Origin: DAINPP01 sp036743375
GTDB taxonomy: Bacteria; Thermotogota; Thermotogae; MWEM01
Assembly: GCA_036743375.1 (NCBI GenBank)
Contig: DAINPP010000019.1
Location: forward strand, 1-48,713
DNA: 48,713 bases
Direction of reading: 5' to 3'
Shown: one piece after another, positions 25,040 through 32,504 of the stretch
Numbering within the stretch: the first letter of the stretch is position 1
Layout: each line of letters begins with the position of its first letter
Translations under genes and position numbers: made by a program
The notes under the pieces: generated by a model
Database searches by the model: none
Told to the model about the DNA's origin: nothing
The model's input: the letters and a program-made list of their open reading frames with translations, nothing else

Positions 25040-26023
25040 ATGCCAGGTGTAAAGATTATAGGGACGGCATTGCCGAATATTCCATGGGAGAATAGACCGG
25101 AAGGATGTAAGGATGTGGTATGGCGCAGTGCGAGAAATCCTATCATACCGAGAGATCTGCTGCCGACTTCCAACAGTATATTCAACAGTGCCGTTGTGCC
25201 GTATAAGGATGGTTTTGCCGGTGTCTTCAGATGTGACAACACGGCAAGGGATATGCAGATTCATTCCGGGAAGAGTAAAGATGGAATCAGCTGGGAAATC
25301 CAGCCTGATCCGATCCGTTTTAAATTTGACGATCCGGAAGCCGGAAAATCCGAATACAAGTATGATCCCCGTGTGGTGAAGATTGATGACAAGTATTATG
25401 TGACCTGGTGTAACGGATATCATGGACCCACGATTGGTGTGGGATATACGTACGATTTTGAAGAATTCTATCAGCTGGAAAATGCCTTTCTGCCGTACAA
25501 CAGAAACGGAGTCCTTTTTCCGAGAAAGATCAACGGAAATTATGCGATGCTCAGCCGACCGAGTGACACCGGTCACACACCGTTCGGGGATATCTTCTAC
25601 AGTGAAAGTCCGGATATGATTTATTGGGGAAAACACAGACATATCATGAGCCGGACGGAAGGCTGGCAGGGTACCAAGATCGGTGCAGGTCCCATTCCTG
25701 TCGAGACAACGGAAGGCTGGCTGATGATCTATCACGGTGTACTCACAAGTTGTAACGGTTACGTTTACAGTATGGGAGCCGCTCTTCTCGATATCGACAA
25801 ACCCTGGGAAGTCCTTTACAGAACGAGACCGTATATCCTCAATCCGAGGGAATCATATGAAATGGTAGGGGATGTTCCGAATGTCGCCTTCCCCTGTGCG
25901 GCCTTAACGGATTCCGAAACCGGCAAGATATCGATTTACTACGGTGGTGCGGATACCGTTACCTGCCTCGCCTTTACAACCGTAGAGATGCTTGTGGATT
26001 TTGTGAAGAAGAATTCACTGTAA
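25040..26023 (+). CDS. GH130-family glycoside phosphorylase
   Basis: 327 residues, the usual size of this five-bladed beta-propeller family. Typical blocks: RNPIIPRDLLPTSNSIFNSA, the YKYDPRVVKIDDKYYVTW strand (the DPR motif with the probable acid residue), GVLFPRKINGNYAMLSRPSD, GPIPVETTEGWLMIYHG, and GDVPNVAFPCAALTDSETGK. Related enzymes phosphorolyse beta-mannosides (for instance beta-1,4-mannooligosaccharides or mannosyl-glucose), giving mannose 1-phosphate. No signal peptide, so acts inside the cell. Own ribosome site AGGGAGTG and own terminator, so a single-gene unit; the hexomutase upstream and amylase downstream fit oligosaccharide use. Confidence 0.9.
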   Translation: MPGVKIIGTALPNIPWENRPEGCKDVVWRSARNPIIPRDLLPTSNSIFNSAVVPYKDGFAGVFRCDNTARDMQIHSGKSKDGISWEIQPDPIRFKFDDPEAGKSEYKYDPRVVKIDDKYYVTWCNGYHGPTIGVGYTYDFEEFYQLENAFLPYNRNGVLFPRKINGNYAMLSRPSDTGHTPFGDIFYSESPDMIYWGKHRHIMSRTEGWQGTKIGAGPIPVETTEGWLMIYHGVLTSCNGYVYSMGAALLDIDKPWEVLYRTRPYILNPRESYEMVGDVPNVAFPCAALTDSETGKISIYYGGADTVTCLAFTTVEMLVDFVKKNSL

Positions 26024-26051
26024 TAATTTTAATACACACATCTTGACCATG

Positions 26052-26088
26052 AAAAAGCATGAATTTAGACGATTCATGCTTTTTTTTT
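26052..26088 (+). terminator. Terminator after the GH130 gene
   Basis: AAAAAGCATGAAT / ATTCATGC followed by nine T; 7-base loop. Confidence 0.92.
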
Positions 26089-26224
26089 GCGCTCCCTCCC
26101 ATAATATCTGGAAACGCCTGAAATAAATCCATGTTTAAAAAATATTTTATATGTTAAACAACTCAAATAAACACTTGGATAATTACGGGAAATTTGAATG
26201 AGTATTTCTTTCCAATGTCATCTA

Positions 26225-26233
26225 TGATAAAAT
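26225..26233 (+). promoter_or_regulatory. Extended -10 promoter of the amylase gene
   Basis: TGATAAAAT, 47 bases before the ATG, with GGAGG just ahead of the start. The 140 bases upstream are AT-rich with no other feature seen. Confidence 0.4.
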
Positions 26234-26279
26234 AATGTGTTAGTTCTAATATTTCTGTTTCAGACAGTGGAGGGATGTA

Positions 26280-28802
26280 ATGAAAAAAATAGTCTTTATC
26301 AGTCTTGTTTTTTTATTTACTGTTTTGTGTGTTTTTGCAGAATCGGTTGAATGGAAAGATCAGGTCATATATTTTGTAATGACGGATCGATTTGCCAACG
26401 GGGATACTTCAAACGATGTGCAGACTCAATCGGGTATCGATTTTGGACATGACGGGAGTAAGTACACCGGTGGCGATCTTCAAGGATTAATCGACCAGCT
26501 CGATTATATTCAGGGGCTTGGTGTAACGACTATCTGGCTGACACCACCCGTTGCCGGTCAATGGTGGGATGATTATGTCAGCTACGGCGGTTATCATGGC
26601 TACTGGGCAAGGGATATGAAGGCAATCGATGAACATCTCGGTGATATGGAACTGTATAAAAGGTTTATCGATGAAGTTCATGCACGCGGCATGTATGTGA
26701 TTCAGGACATCGTCTGCAATCATATGGGCAATCATTACATTTACAGCAAGGAGACCGATACCTATTCCATCAATGAAGGTTCCTATCCGAATCGTGCTGA
26801 AAAACCGATTCAGGAACCGTTCAACCGGATTGACTACAACGATCCCGTGCAGTATGATGCGATGATTTATCACTGGGAGTCCGAGCAGAATCCGTTGACA
26901 AGGGTGAATACCACATTCTCGGATCTCGATGATCTGAACACGGAAAATGAGACGGTTATTGAAGCACTCAAAGACAGCTTCAGATTCTGGGTGGATCTTG
27001 GAGTGGATGGCTATCGTATTGACACGGCCATTTACGTCGATGATGAATTCTGGAACCGGTTTTTAAAAGATGAAGATGGAATCATTCCTTATGCCGCCGA
27101 AGCGGGTCAAGAAGATTTTCTGGTTTACGGTGAGGCATGGGTAACGCCACCGCCATACGACAATGAGGCGGAAAAACAGATCGGCGGTTATTTTGAACTC
27201 GGATACAATTCCATGCTGGATTTCCCGCTGATGAGCGAAATAAACAGGGTATTCAAGGAAGGAAAACCGACGGATTTCCTCAGATACAGGCTGGAACAGC
27301 GTGAAGAGTTCTTTGGCGGCAGAAACATGGTTACGTTTATCGACAATCATGACATGAACCGTTTTCTGAAAGGGGCTAAAGTGCTGGATCTCATGCAGGC
27401 CCTGGGGTTGATCTTTACAATTCCGGGAATCCCGGTGATTTATTACGGGACGGAACAGGGATTTACCGAATCGAGGGCATCGATGTTTGCCGGCGGGTAT
27501 TATACTCAGACGGATCAGTACGATACAGAAAATGAGCTTTACAAATATATTCAGGAATTAACGGCACTCAGACGTGAATACGAGGCTTTCAGGAATGGAC
27601 AGGTGAAGGTCCTTTATTCCGATACCCTCGGACCCGGTGTCCTTATTTATGAAATCGAATATGAAGATGAGCTCTATATGATTTTCATGAACACAAATGC
27701 AAAGGGAGAATACGCGTCGGATTTTGATACAGGACTTCCTGAAGGAACCATACTTGAACCGGTCTTTACAAACAGGATGGTTTCAAAGACTATACAGATT
27801 GGAAAGAATGGAATTCTTAACAAACTCATCGACCCGAAAGGCCTTGGGATTTTTAAGGTCACGGATGAGATCAGGACATTGAAGGAGTATGGGATAGAGG
27901 TTGCATTTGATGACTATGATATCCTCCAGAAAGCGGACTTTGTTATCAGCGGTACATCTGACAATGCCAGAAAAGTCAAATTATTCATCGACGGAAATGA
28001 GCTGGAATATGCCACGGTTATTCCGGATGAAGAGGGAAGATGGCGGGCTGAGATCAGACTCGCGGATTTTGTTTCCGGCATACACAAGTTTTTTGCCAAG
28101 GCCTACGGCAAGATTCCCATCAATTCCGTTTATTCGAATACCATTGAGGTTGAGATGGAAATTCCGACGATAGAGCTCGCTGATTTTGAAGATCCGGTTG
28201 GAGATGACAACGGCCCGACGGGTGATTATACCTATCCGGCTGGTGAAGGGAATTTCAGACATGAAATGGATCTGACAAATGTCCGTTTTCAGCAGGTAGG
28301 TCAGGTTCTTAAAATAGAGATGACGATGAAGGATCTTGGAAATAAATGGGCACCGCCAAATGAATTTGATCATGTGATCTTTAAGATCTTCTTTGATGAT
28401 CCTGAAAAAACAGGTGTCACAGAGCTGCCTGAACAGAATGCCGAGATGCCAGTTTATCCCGATGGGGAACGGGGAAACTGGGATTATCAGATTTATCTGA
28501 CGGGCTGGTCGATTGCAACTTATGCCAGCGAAGGGGCCGATGAGGAATGTTACGGAACGCCCGTAACGCCGTCACCGGAAATTGATGTGGATAAGGAAAA
28601 TCTGACGATAACGATTCTCGTTCCACTTGAATCAATCGAAACGACTACACTCAAAAACTGGAAAGTCTATGTAACCACCTACGATTACGATGGGATGAGC
28701 TCTCTTTTAAGGGGGACATCGCCCAATCCGGGTAAATGGGACTTTGGCGCGCCATCAATTGATTCGCCGAGGATCATGGATGATATGCTGATAGAATTTT
28801 AA
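26280..28802 (+). CDS. Secreted GH13 alpha-amylase with C-terminal glucodextranase-C/DOMON-like module
   Basis: 840 residues. Signal peptide KKIVFISLVFLFTVLCVFA at the start. GH13 barrel: VIYFVMTDRFANGD, IVCNHMGNH, nucleophile D248 in GYRIDTAIYVDD, acid/base E285 in FLVYGEAWVTPP, and D358 in FIDNHDMNRFL. A beta-sandwich follows the barrel, then an Ig-like stretch (about residues 540-630), and from about residue 635 a module beginning LADFEDPVGDDNGPTGDYTYP that matches the C-terminal domain of glucodextranase/pullulanase-type enzymes and may bind polysaccharide or the cell surface. It hydrolyses starch-like glucans outside the cytoplasm. Complete, single-gene unit. Confidence 0.93.
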   Translation: MKKIVFISLVFLFTVLCVFAESVEWKDQVIYFVMTDRFANGDTSNDVQTQSGIDFGHDGSKYTGGDLQGLIDQLDYIQGLGVTTIWLTPPVAGQWWDDYVSYGGYHGYWARDMKAIDEHLGDMELYKRFIDEVHARGMYVIQDIVCNHMGNHYIYSKETDTYSINEGSYPNRAEKPIQEPFNRIDYNDPVQYDAMIYHWESEQNPLTRVNTTFSDLDDLNTENETVIEALKDSFRFWVDLGVDGYRIDTAIYVDDEFWNRFLKDEDGIIPYAAEAGQEDFLVYGEAWVTPPPYDNEAEKQIGGYFELGYNSMLDFPLMSEINRVFKEGKPTDFLRYRLEQREEFFGGRNMVTFIDNHDMNRFLKGAKVLDLMQALGLIFTIPGIPVIYYGTEQGFTESRASMFAGGYYTQTDQYDTENELYKYIQELTALRREYEAFRNGQVKVLYSDTLGPGVLIYEIEYEDELYMIFMNTNAKGEYASDFDTGLPEGTILEPVFTNRMVSKTIQIGKNGILNKLIDPKGLGIFKVTDEIRTLKEYGIEVAFDDYDILQKADFVISGTSDNARKVKLFIDGNELEYATVIPDEEGRWRAEIRLADFVSGIHKFFAKAYGKIPINSVYSNTIEVEMEIPTIELADFEDPVGDDNGPTGDYTYPAGEGNFRHEMDLTNVRFQQVGQVLKIEMTMKDLGNKWAPPNEFDHVIFKIFFDDPEKTGVTELPEQNAEMPVYPDGERGNWDYQIYLTGWSIATYASEGADEECYGTPVTPSPEIDVDKENLTITILVPLESIETTTLKNWKVYVTTYDYDGMSSLLRGTSPNPGKWDFGAPSIDSPRIMDDMLIEF

Positions 28803-28851
28803 AACGGTTACGGATTATTTTTAAAAAAGCTGAAGGGGAGTCAACCTTAAA

Positions 28852-28879
28852 CAAAAAAATCCCCCTTTATCAGGGGGAT
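28852..28879 (-). terminator. Terminator of the beta-propeller lipoprotein gene
   Basis: On the minus strand ATCCCCCT / AGGGGGAT with a 5-base loop, followed by seven T. Read on the plus strand it lacks a T-tract, so it serves the minus-strand gene whose stop is at 29002. Confidence 0.75.
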
Positions 28880-29001
28880 GAGGGGGGAAGGTTGTCTATG
28901 TTTTTTTGGTCGTTGTTTGCTGTTTGGCCAGCACTTTGTTGTTCGTATTGATTGTACTAAATAGACTGTGAAGAAACTGTGAAGGAACTGGAATATATGT
29001 T

Positions 29002-30309
29002 TTACAAGGATTCTACCCAGGCAGCGTGACCACCAGCGACTCTCTTGATGTTTGATTCAAGAGCTGCAGGTGTAACTGATCCGGTAAGTCCGTAGGTACT
29101 GGAAAAGGGATTGCCGTTAAGGTGTTCATAGACGACACCTACCTTGTAGCGGTATTCCTGCTGTTTGATCGCTCCGGTTTCCCTATTCAGAAGCAGAAAG
29201 GTGTTCCGGTAGCTCGATTCACTCCCGTGCTTAGTTCCGATTAAGACGGATTCACCATCGGAAAATGGAGAGAAGCCGATGAACTGCTCGGCTGCGCTGC
29301 CCGTCTCAAGGCTGTAATGGTCGATCTCGAAAGAGAAACTGACTACCAGTGCGTTGTTTTCAACGGTGGTGTTGAACCCGTAGAAACCGAGATCGTTCTC
29401 GCCGCCGGCATTCTTTTCGCAGCCGAGGACATAACTGTTCAGACCGGTTTCCGTAATTCCACCGAAGAAATAATTTTCCGCGTCATCTGCCTTGAAGATA
29501 TGATCGTAAGAAGCCGTTGCGTTGAGCTGAGCAATCTTTCTCATCCATAGCTTATTGAGTTTTCCGTCGTTTATCTCACCGATGATGAAATACTTCTGTG
29601 GATCCGCCGGGTTGTAGAGCACCCTTTTGATGGAGTTGTCTACCCTTCCAGAATCATAATAATGTCTTTCTGAAATCTCACCGTTTTCATTGTTAATGAC
29701 AAAGATAAAACCGTCATCATCATAATTGAGCGGCCGGTTGTCAAATGAGCCGTCATATGAATTGGTCTTGCCGTAAACAAGGGCCTTGTACTGATCGAGG
29801 ATGAGGGCGCCACAGATGACATCATTTCCCGAACCGGAAAGAGAAGTCTCCCAGATCAGATTCCCTGAATTATTAACATAGCTTAACTTGATATCTGAAG
29901 AATCATTCTTGTCGATTTTATTCACGCCGATGAGATAAGTCTCAGCTTTCACATAGCCGTTCCTGATGACGAAAGCGCCTTTTTCATCGTATGCGTCGGA
30001 TTTGTCAGGCAATTCATAAGTCCACTGCGGCTCTCCGATGTTGTCGAGTTTGGAAAGCTTTACGCCGTTATCGCCCAGGGCCCGTTCATTTGAAGGATTC
30101 AGGGCATCGGTATATTCGACGAGAACGACATAACCTCCGTCGGAAGTCTGCTCGAGAAAAACACCCTGCTCCCCGTCGGTAGTCCGCTGCAGCGTCGTTA
30201 CCCATTGAACGGGCAGAGAGAAAAGTCCCGGATTGACAGGTCCGGCTGTTTCACAGGATATCATCAGCAAAGAACTCAATAAGACAAGAAAGATAAACAA
30301 CTTCCGCAT
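29002..30309 (-). CDS. Surface lipoprotein with beta-propeller-like repeats
   Basis: 435 residues. Lipoprotein signal: KLFIFLVLLSSLLMISC, with Cys as the modified residue. The body has repeats of the style DGGYVVLVEYTD ... KLSKLDNIGEPQWTYEL and SYVNNSGNLIWETSL, GFIFVINNENGEIS and LLNRETGAIKQQEYRYK. These are strands seen in secreted WD/PQQ-like propellers (T-DGGYVVxG followed by KLDxxGxxxW). No enzyme motif is visible. It is transcribed away from the sigma-factor operon, from a start only about 120 bases from that operon's start, so shared control is possible. It could be a sensor or target linked to the neighbouring system; this is speculative. Confidence 0.75.
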   Translation of the reverse strand: MRKLFIFLVLLSSLLMISCETAGPVNPGLFSLPVQWVTTLQRTTDGEQGVFLEQTSDGGYVVLVEYTDALNPSNERALGDNGVKLSKLDNIGEPQWTYELPDKSDAYDEKGAFVIRNGYVKAETYLIGVNKIDKNDSSDIKLSYVNNSGNLIWETSLSGSGNDVICGALILDQYKALVYGKTNSYDGSFDNRPLNYDDDGFIFVINNENGEISERHYYDSGRVDNSIKRVLYNPADPQKYFIIGEINDGKLNKLWMRKIAQLNATASYDHIFKADDAENYFFGGITETGLNSYVLGCEKNAGGENDLGFYGFNTTVENNALVVSFSFEIDHYSLETGSAAEQFIGFSPFSDGESVLIGTKHGSESSYRNTFLLLNRETGAIKQQEYRYKVGVVYEHLNGNPFSSTYGLTGSVTPAALESNIKRVAGGHAAWVESL

Positions 30310-30338
30310 AAAATCACCTCAAAATGAATGTTTGTACT

Positions 30339-30344
30339 ATTATA
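30339..30344 (-). promoter_or_regulatory. -10 element of the lipoprotein gene
   Basis: The minus strand reads ATGTATAAT, a perfect TATAAT about 30 bases before the ATG. TTGCGA lies 19 bases upstream of it as a possible -35. Confidence 0.45.
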
Positions 30345-30428
30345 CATGTGAATGATGAGAATGTCGCAAGAGCGGACTGAAAATTATGATAGAATAAAAC
30401 GTATCAAAATCCCCTTCAGGAGGAAAAA

Positions 30429-31505
30429 ATGGATCTCATACTGGAGTTAAAAGACAAACATAATGCGTATATGAAATTAAAAAAGCAGTACGATCATTTT
30501 CTGCAGGTAAGATTGAAGGCAAGGATAAAGCTTCGATTTACCGCACAGAATTTTCAGGACCGAAAAAGGGCTGAAAAGGCTGTGGATAAAAATATTCTTG
30601 AATCCTGGGATGTTTCATGGAGTCTGATCAACCTTCTGAAGGAGGACAAGGATTTCAGAACATGGCTGTTTGAGATCAATCTGAACCTGCTGCTGTTCAA
30701 TATGATTCAGAAGAGAAACATGGGTTCCGATGCTTCATCACAGGGAATGAATGAATTATACAACATGTACCGTCTTCCGGTCAGGGCCTATGTTTCAAAC
30801 AGACTGTACGGGAAGAGGGGTACCGAATACTTCAACAACCGGTGTGAGGACATCACGATGACGACTTTTCAGAAATTTGAGAAATACGTGGATAAATACA
30901 ATCCCTATAAGGGCTCCATCTTCAGTTATCTCATCACGATTGCGGAAAACATGGTGAAGGATGAAAAGAATCTTCCTGAAAATCTGGTGGGGGAATTTAA
31001 CGAAAGAGATGAAGATGACAATACACCGGCGGTCTGGGCGGTTTCAGATGAACTTTCACCGGACAAGGCCGAGGAGAAGCAGCAGTTTGAGAGTTTTGTG
31101 CTGAGAACGATGATCGAAGAGGGCGGTTATCCCTGGCAGACGCTTGTGGTACTGCTGACGAAAACATCGCCTGACAGGGAGGATATCGTGGCTTACTCGG
31201 ATAAGACCCTGTATGAACTCTTCGATCAGACAAGGGATGAAATCATGATCAGTTCTTTCCATGAGGATGATGAGATAAAAGAAATTTTCAGACCGCTTGA
31301 AGAAACCCTCTCGGCGGTACTTTCAGAGATTATCCCGACGAGGGATCACAAATCAAGGGAGTTGCTTGCCGATCATCTGAACACCACACTTGGCGAGATA
31401 ACACTCGGAACCTTTTTCAGCAAGGATCCCCTGAAAAACATAAGGGACTGGAATCACAGGATTTTCAAGCGGGTAAGAAAGACGCTTCTGAGCGTGGAAG
31501 GATGA
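30429..31505 (+). CDS. Unusual sigma-70-family factor
   Basis: 358 residues, much longer than ECF factors (about 180-200). After about 100 residues of helical, basic N-terminus comes a region-2-like segment: ELYNMYRLPVRAYVSNRLYG, CEDITMTTFQKFEKYVDKYN and KGSIFSYLITIAENMVKDEKN. This is the order seen in sigma region 2 (-10 recognition and core binding). A long acidic linker follows. The C-terminus, IRDWNHRIFKRVRKTLLSVE, looks like the recognition helix end of region 4, but the first helix is poorly conserved. The ribosome site is AGGAGG. It heads the operon with the ZAS protein, TPR-CHAT and nuclease-helicase. A profile search is needed to separate it from a non-sigma helical protein, but the neighbour strongly supports sigma. 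Confidence 0.72.
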   Translation: MDLILELKDKHNAYMKLKKQYDHFLQVRLKARIKLRFTAQNFQDRKRAEKAVDKNILESWDVSWSLINLLKEDKDFRTWLFEINLNLLLFNMIQKRNMGSDASSQGMNELYNMYRLPVRAYVSNRLYGKRGTEYFNNRCEDITMTTFQKFEKYVDKYNPYKGSIFSYLITIAENMVKDEKNLPENLVGEFNERDEDDNTPAVWAVSDELSPDKAEEKQQFESFVLRTMIEEGGYPWQTLVVLLTKTSPDREDIVAYSDKTLYELFDQTRDEIMISSFHEDDEIKEIFRPLEETLSAVLSEIIPTRDHKSRELLADHLNTTLGEITLGTFFSKDPLKNIRDWNHRIFKRVRKTLLSVEG

Positions 31506-31635
31506 GACTGGAAAAACAAGTCTCTTGAAGTTCCGTTGGAACTTCATGAATCTTTTTTTAAAAAAGAAATGAGAGGTGTGAAGAAATAATAATCGAAGAT
31601 TATTATTTCTCCGAGGGCTTTCCTCCGGAAAGCCC
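31504..31635. repeat. Tandem array of perfect hairpins between sigma and ZAS genes
   Basis: Five inverted repeats in 132 bases: 31504-31524 (GAGACT/AGTCTC); 31526-31546 (TGAAGTTCC-GTT-GGAACTTCA); 31551-31567 (TCTTTTTT/AAAAAAGA); 31582-31610 (13-bp arms AGAAATAATAATC and complement, loop GAA); 31615-31635 (GGGCTTTCC-TCC-GGAAAGCCC). Three have exactly 3-base loops. The first begins within the last two bases of the sigma gene. None is followed by a proper T-tract, so they are not ordinary terminators. Confidence 0.85.
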
Positions 31636-31729
31636 ATGCGACAGAACCGTTTTCCTCAAGTACAATAAATAGAAGAATTCCTTATAAAACAATAAGGAGA
31701 GAAATTTCACAGAAGAAGAGGTGTTATAT

Positions 31730-32488
31730 ATGAGAAAACACTTAACGAATGAAGAGATTGAGCGATATATCGATACGGAATATGTTCAGGGCGACTTTGT
31801 CTCAGATGAACAGCTTTCGGTGGAAGAACTGCTGAAAGTGGAAGAGCATGTACTCGAATGTGATGATTGTCTGAAAAAGGTTCAGAGGGCAATAGAATTT
31901 TCTCATGAATATGATGCCTGGATGGAGCTTAAACCTACCGCACAGCAGAAGGCGGTTCTTGAATCCCTCAAGGCTGTAGAGCTTCAGTGTGACTCACAGA
32001 AAGGGGAGCTGAAAGACAGGATAAGGAGATGGATGAACAACTGGAAGAAGCTCTCCGAATATTCACTAAATGTCCTGTTCAACACGACGTACAAAGGCGC
32101 GGCAAACATCACGCGAATCGCTCGTGAAACGGTCAATCCGACGTCCGGCGGCATACAGTTTGAACATCCGGTACAATGCTATGCGATGAGAGGCACCGCC
32201 ACTGAATTCAAGAAAGAAATCAAGAACCAGATCATCGGTCTTGTGGATAATGACAGTGTTGTGAATATAAATGCCGAACAGGCAACCAACAGTATACGAA
32301 TTACGTTTCCCGCCGGCAGAGAAAACGGAAGAGTTCCACTCATACTGCTGATACCCGTCGAACAGGGAGAACAGTCCAAGATGCTTAAACCCGAACTGAA
32401 TACAGAGACCAATCAGCTTGAGGCTGTTATCAGCAACGTGAATTCCGGGAAGTATATTCTGGCAATCGAACCGCTTGACCTGTTTTAA
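31730..32488 (+). CDS. ZAS (zinc-finger, zf-HC2) anti-sigma candidate, soluble
   Basis: 252 residues from the ATG at 31730, with GAGG 10 bases before it. The N-terminus follows the ZAS anti-sigma pattern: LTNEEIERYIDTEYV, then VEEHVLECDDCLKKV with the zinc motif His-x3-Cys-x2-Cys (near residue 45). After a helical part (residues 60-115) there is a beta-rich domain of about 110 residues ending SGKYILAIEPLDLF. No membrane span is visible, so unlike most ZAS proteins it would be cytoplasmic and cannot be released by membrane proteolysis. It lies between the sigma gene and a CHAT protease gene, which suggests that the protease cuts it to free the sigma. That link is inferred. Confidence 0.78.
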   Translation: MRKHLTNEEIERYIDTEYVQGDFVSDEQLSVEELLKVEEHVLECDDCLKKVQRAIEFSHEYDAWMELKPTAQQKAVLESLKAVELQCDSQKGELKDRIRRWMNNWKKLSEYSLNVLFNTTYKGAANITRIARETVNPTSGGIQFEHPVQCYAMRGTATEFKKEIKNQIIGLVDNDSVVNINAEQATNSIRITFPAGRENGRVPLILLIPVEQGEQSKMLKPELNTETNQLEAVISNVNSGKYILAIEPLDLF

Positions 32489-32504
32489 GTGGTGGTGAAG
32501 GGGT

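Noticed and set aside
28852..28879. Terminator of the amylase gene on the plus strand
   Set aside because: The T-tract is on the other strand only, so it serves the minus-strand lipoprotein gene.
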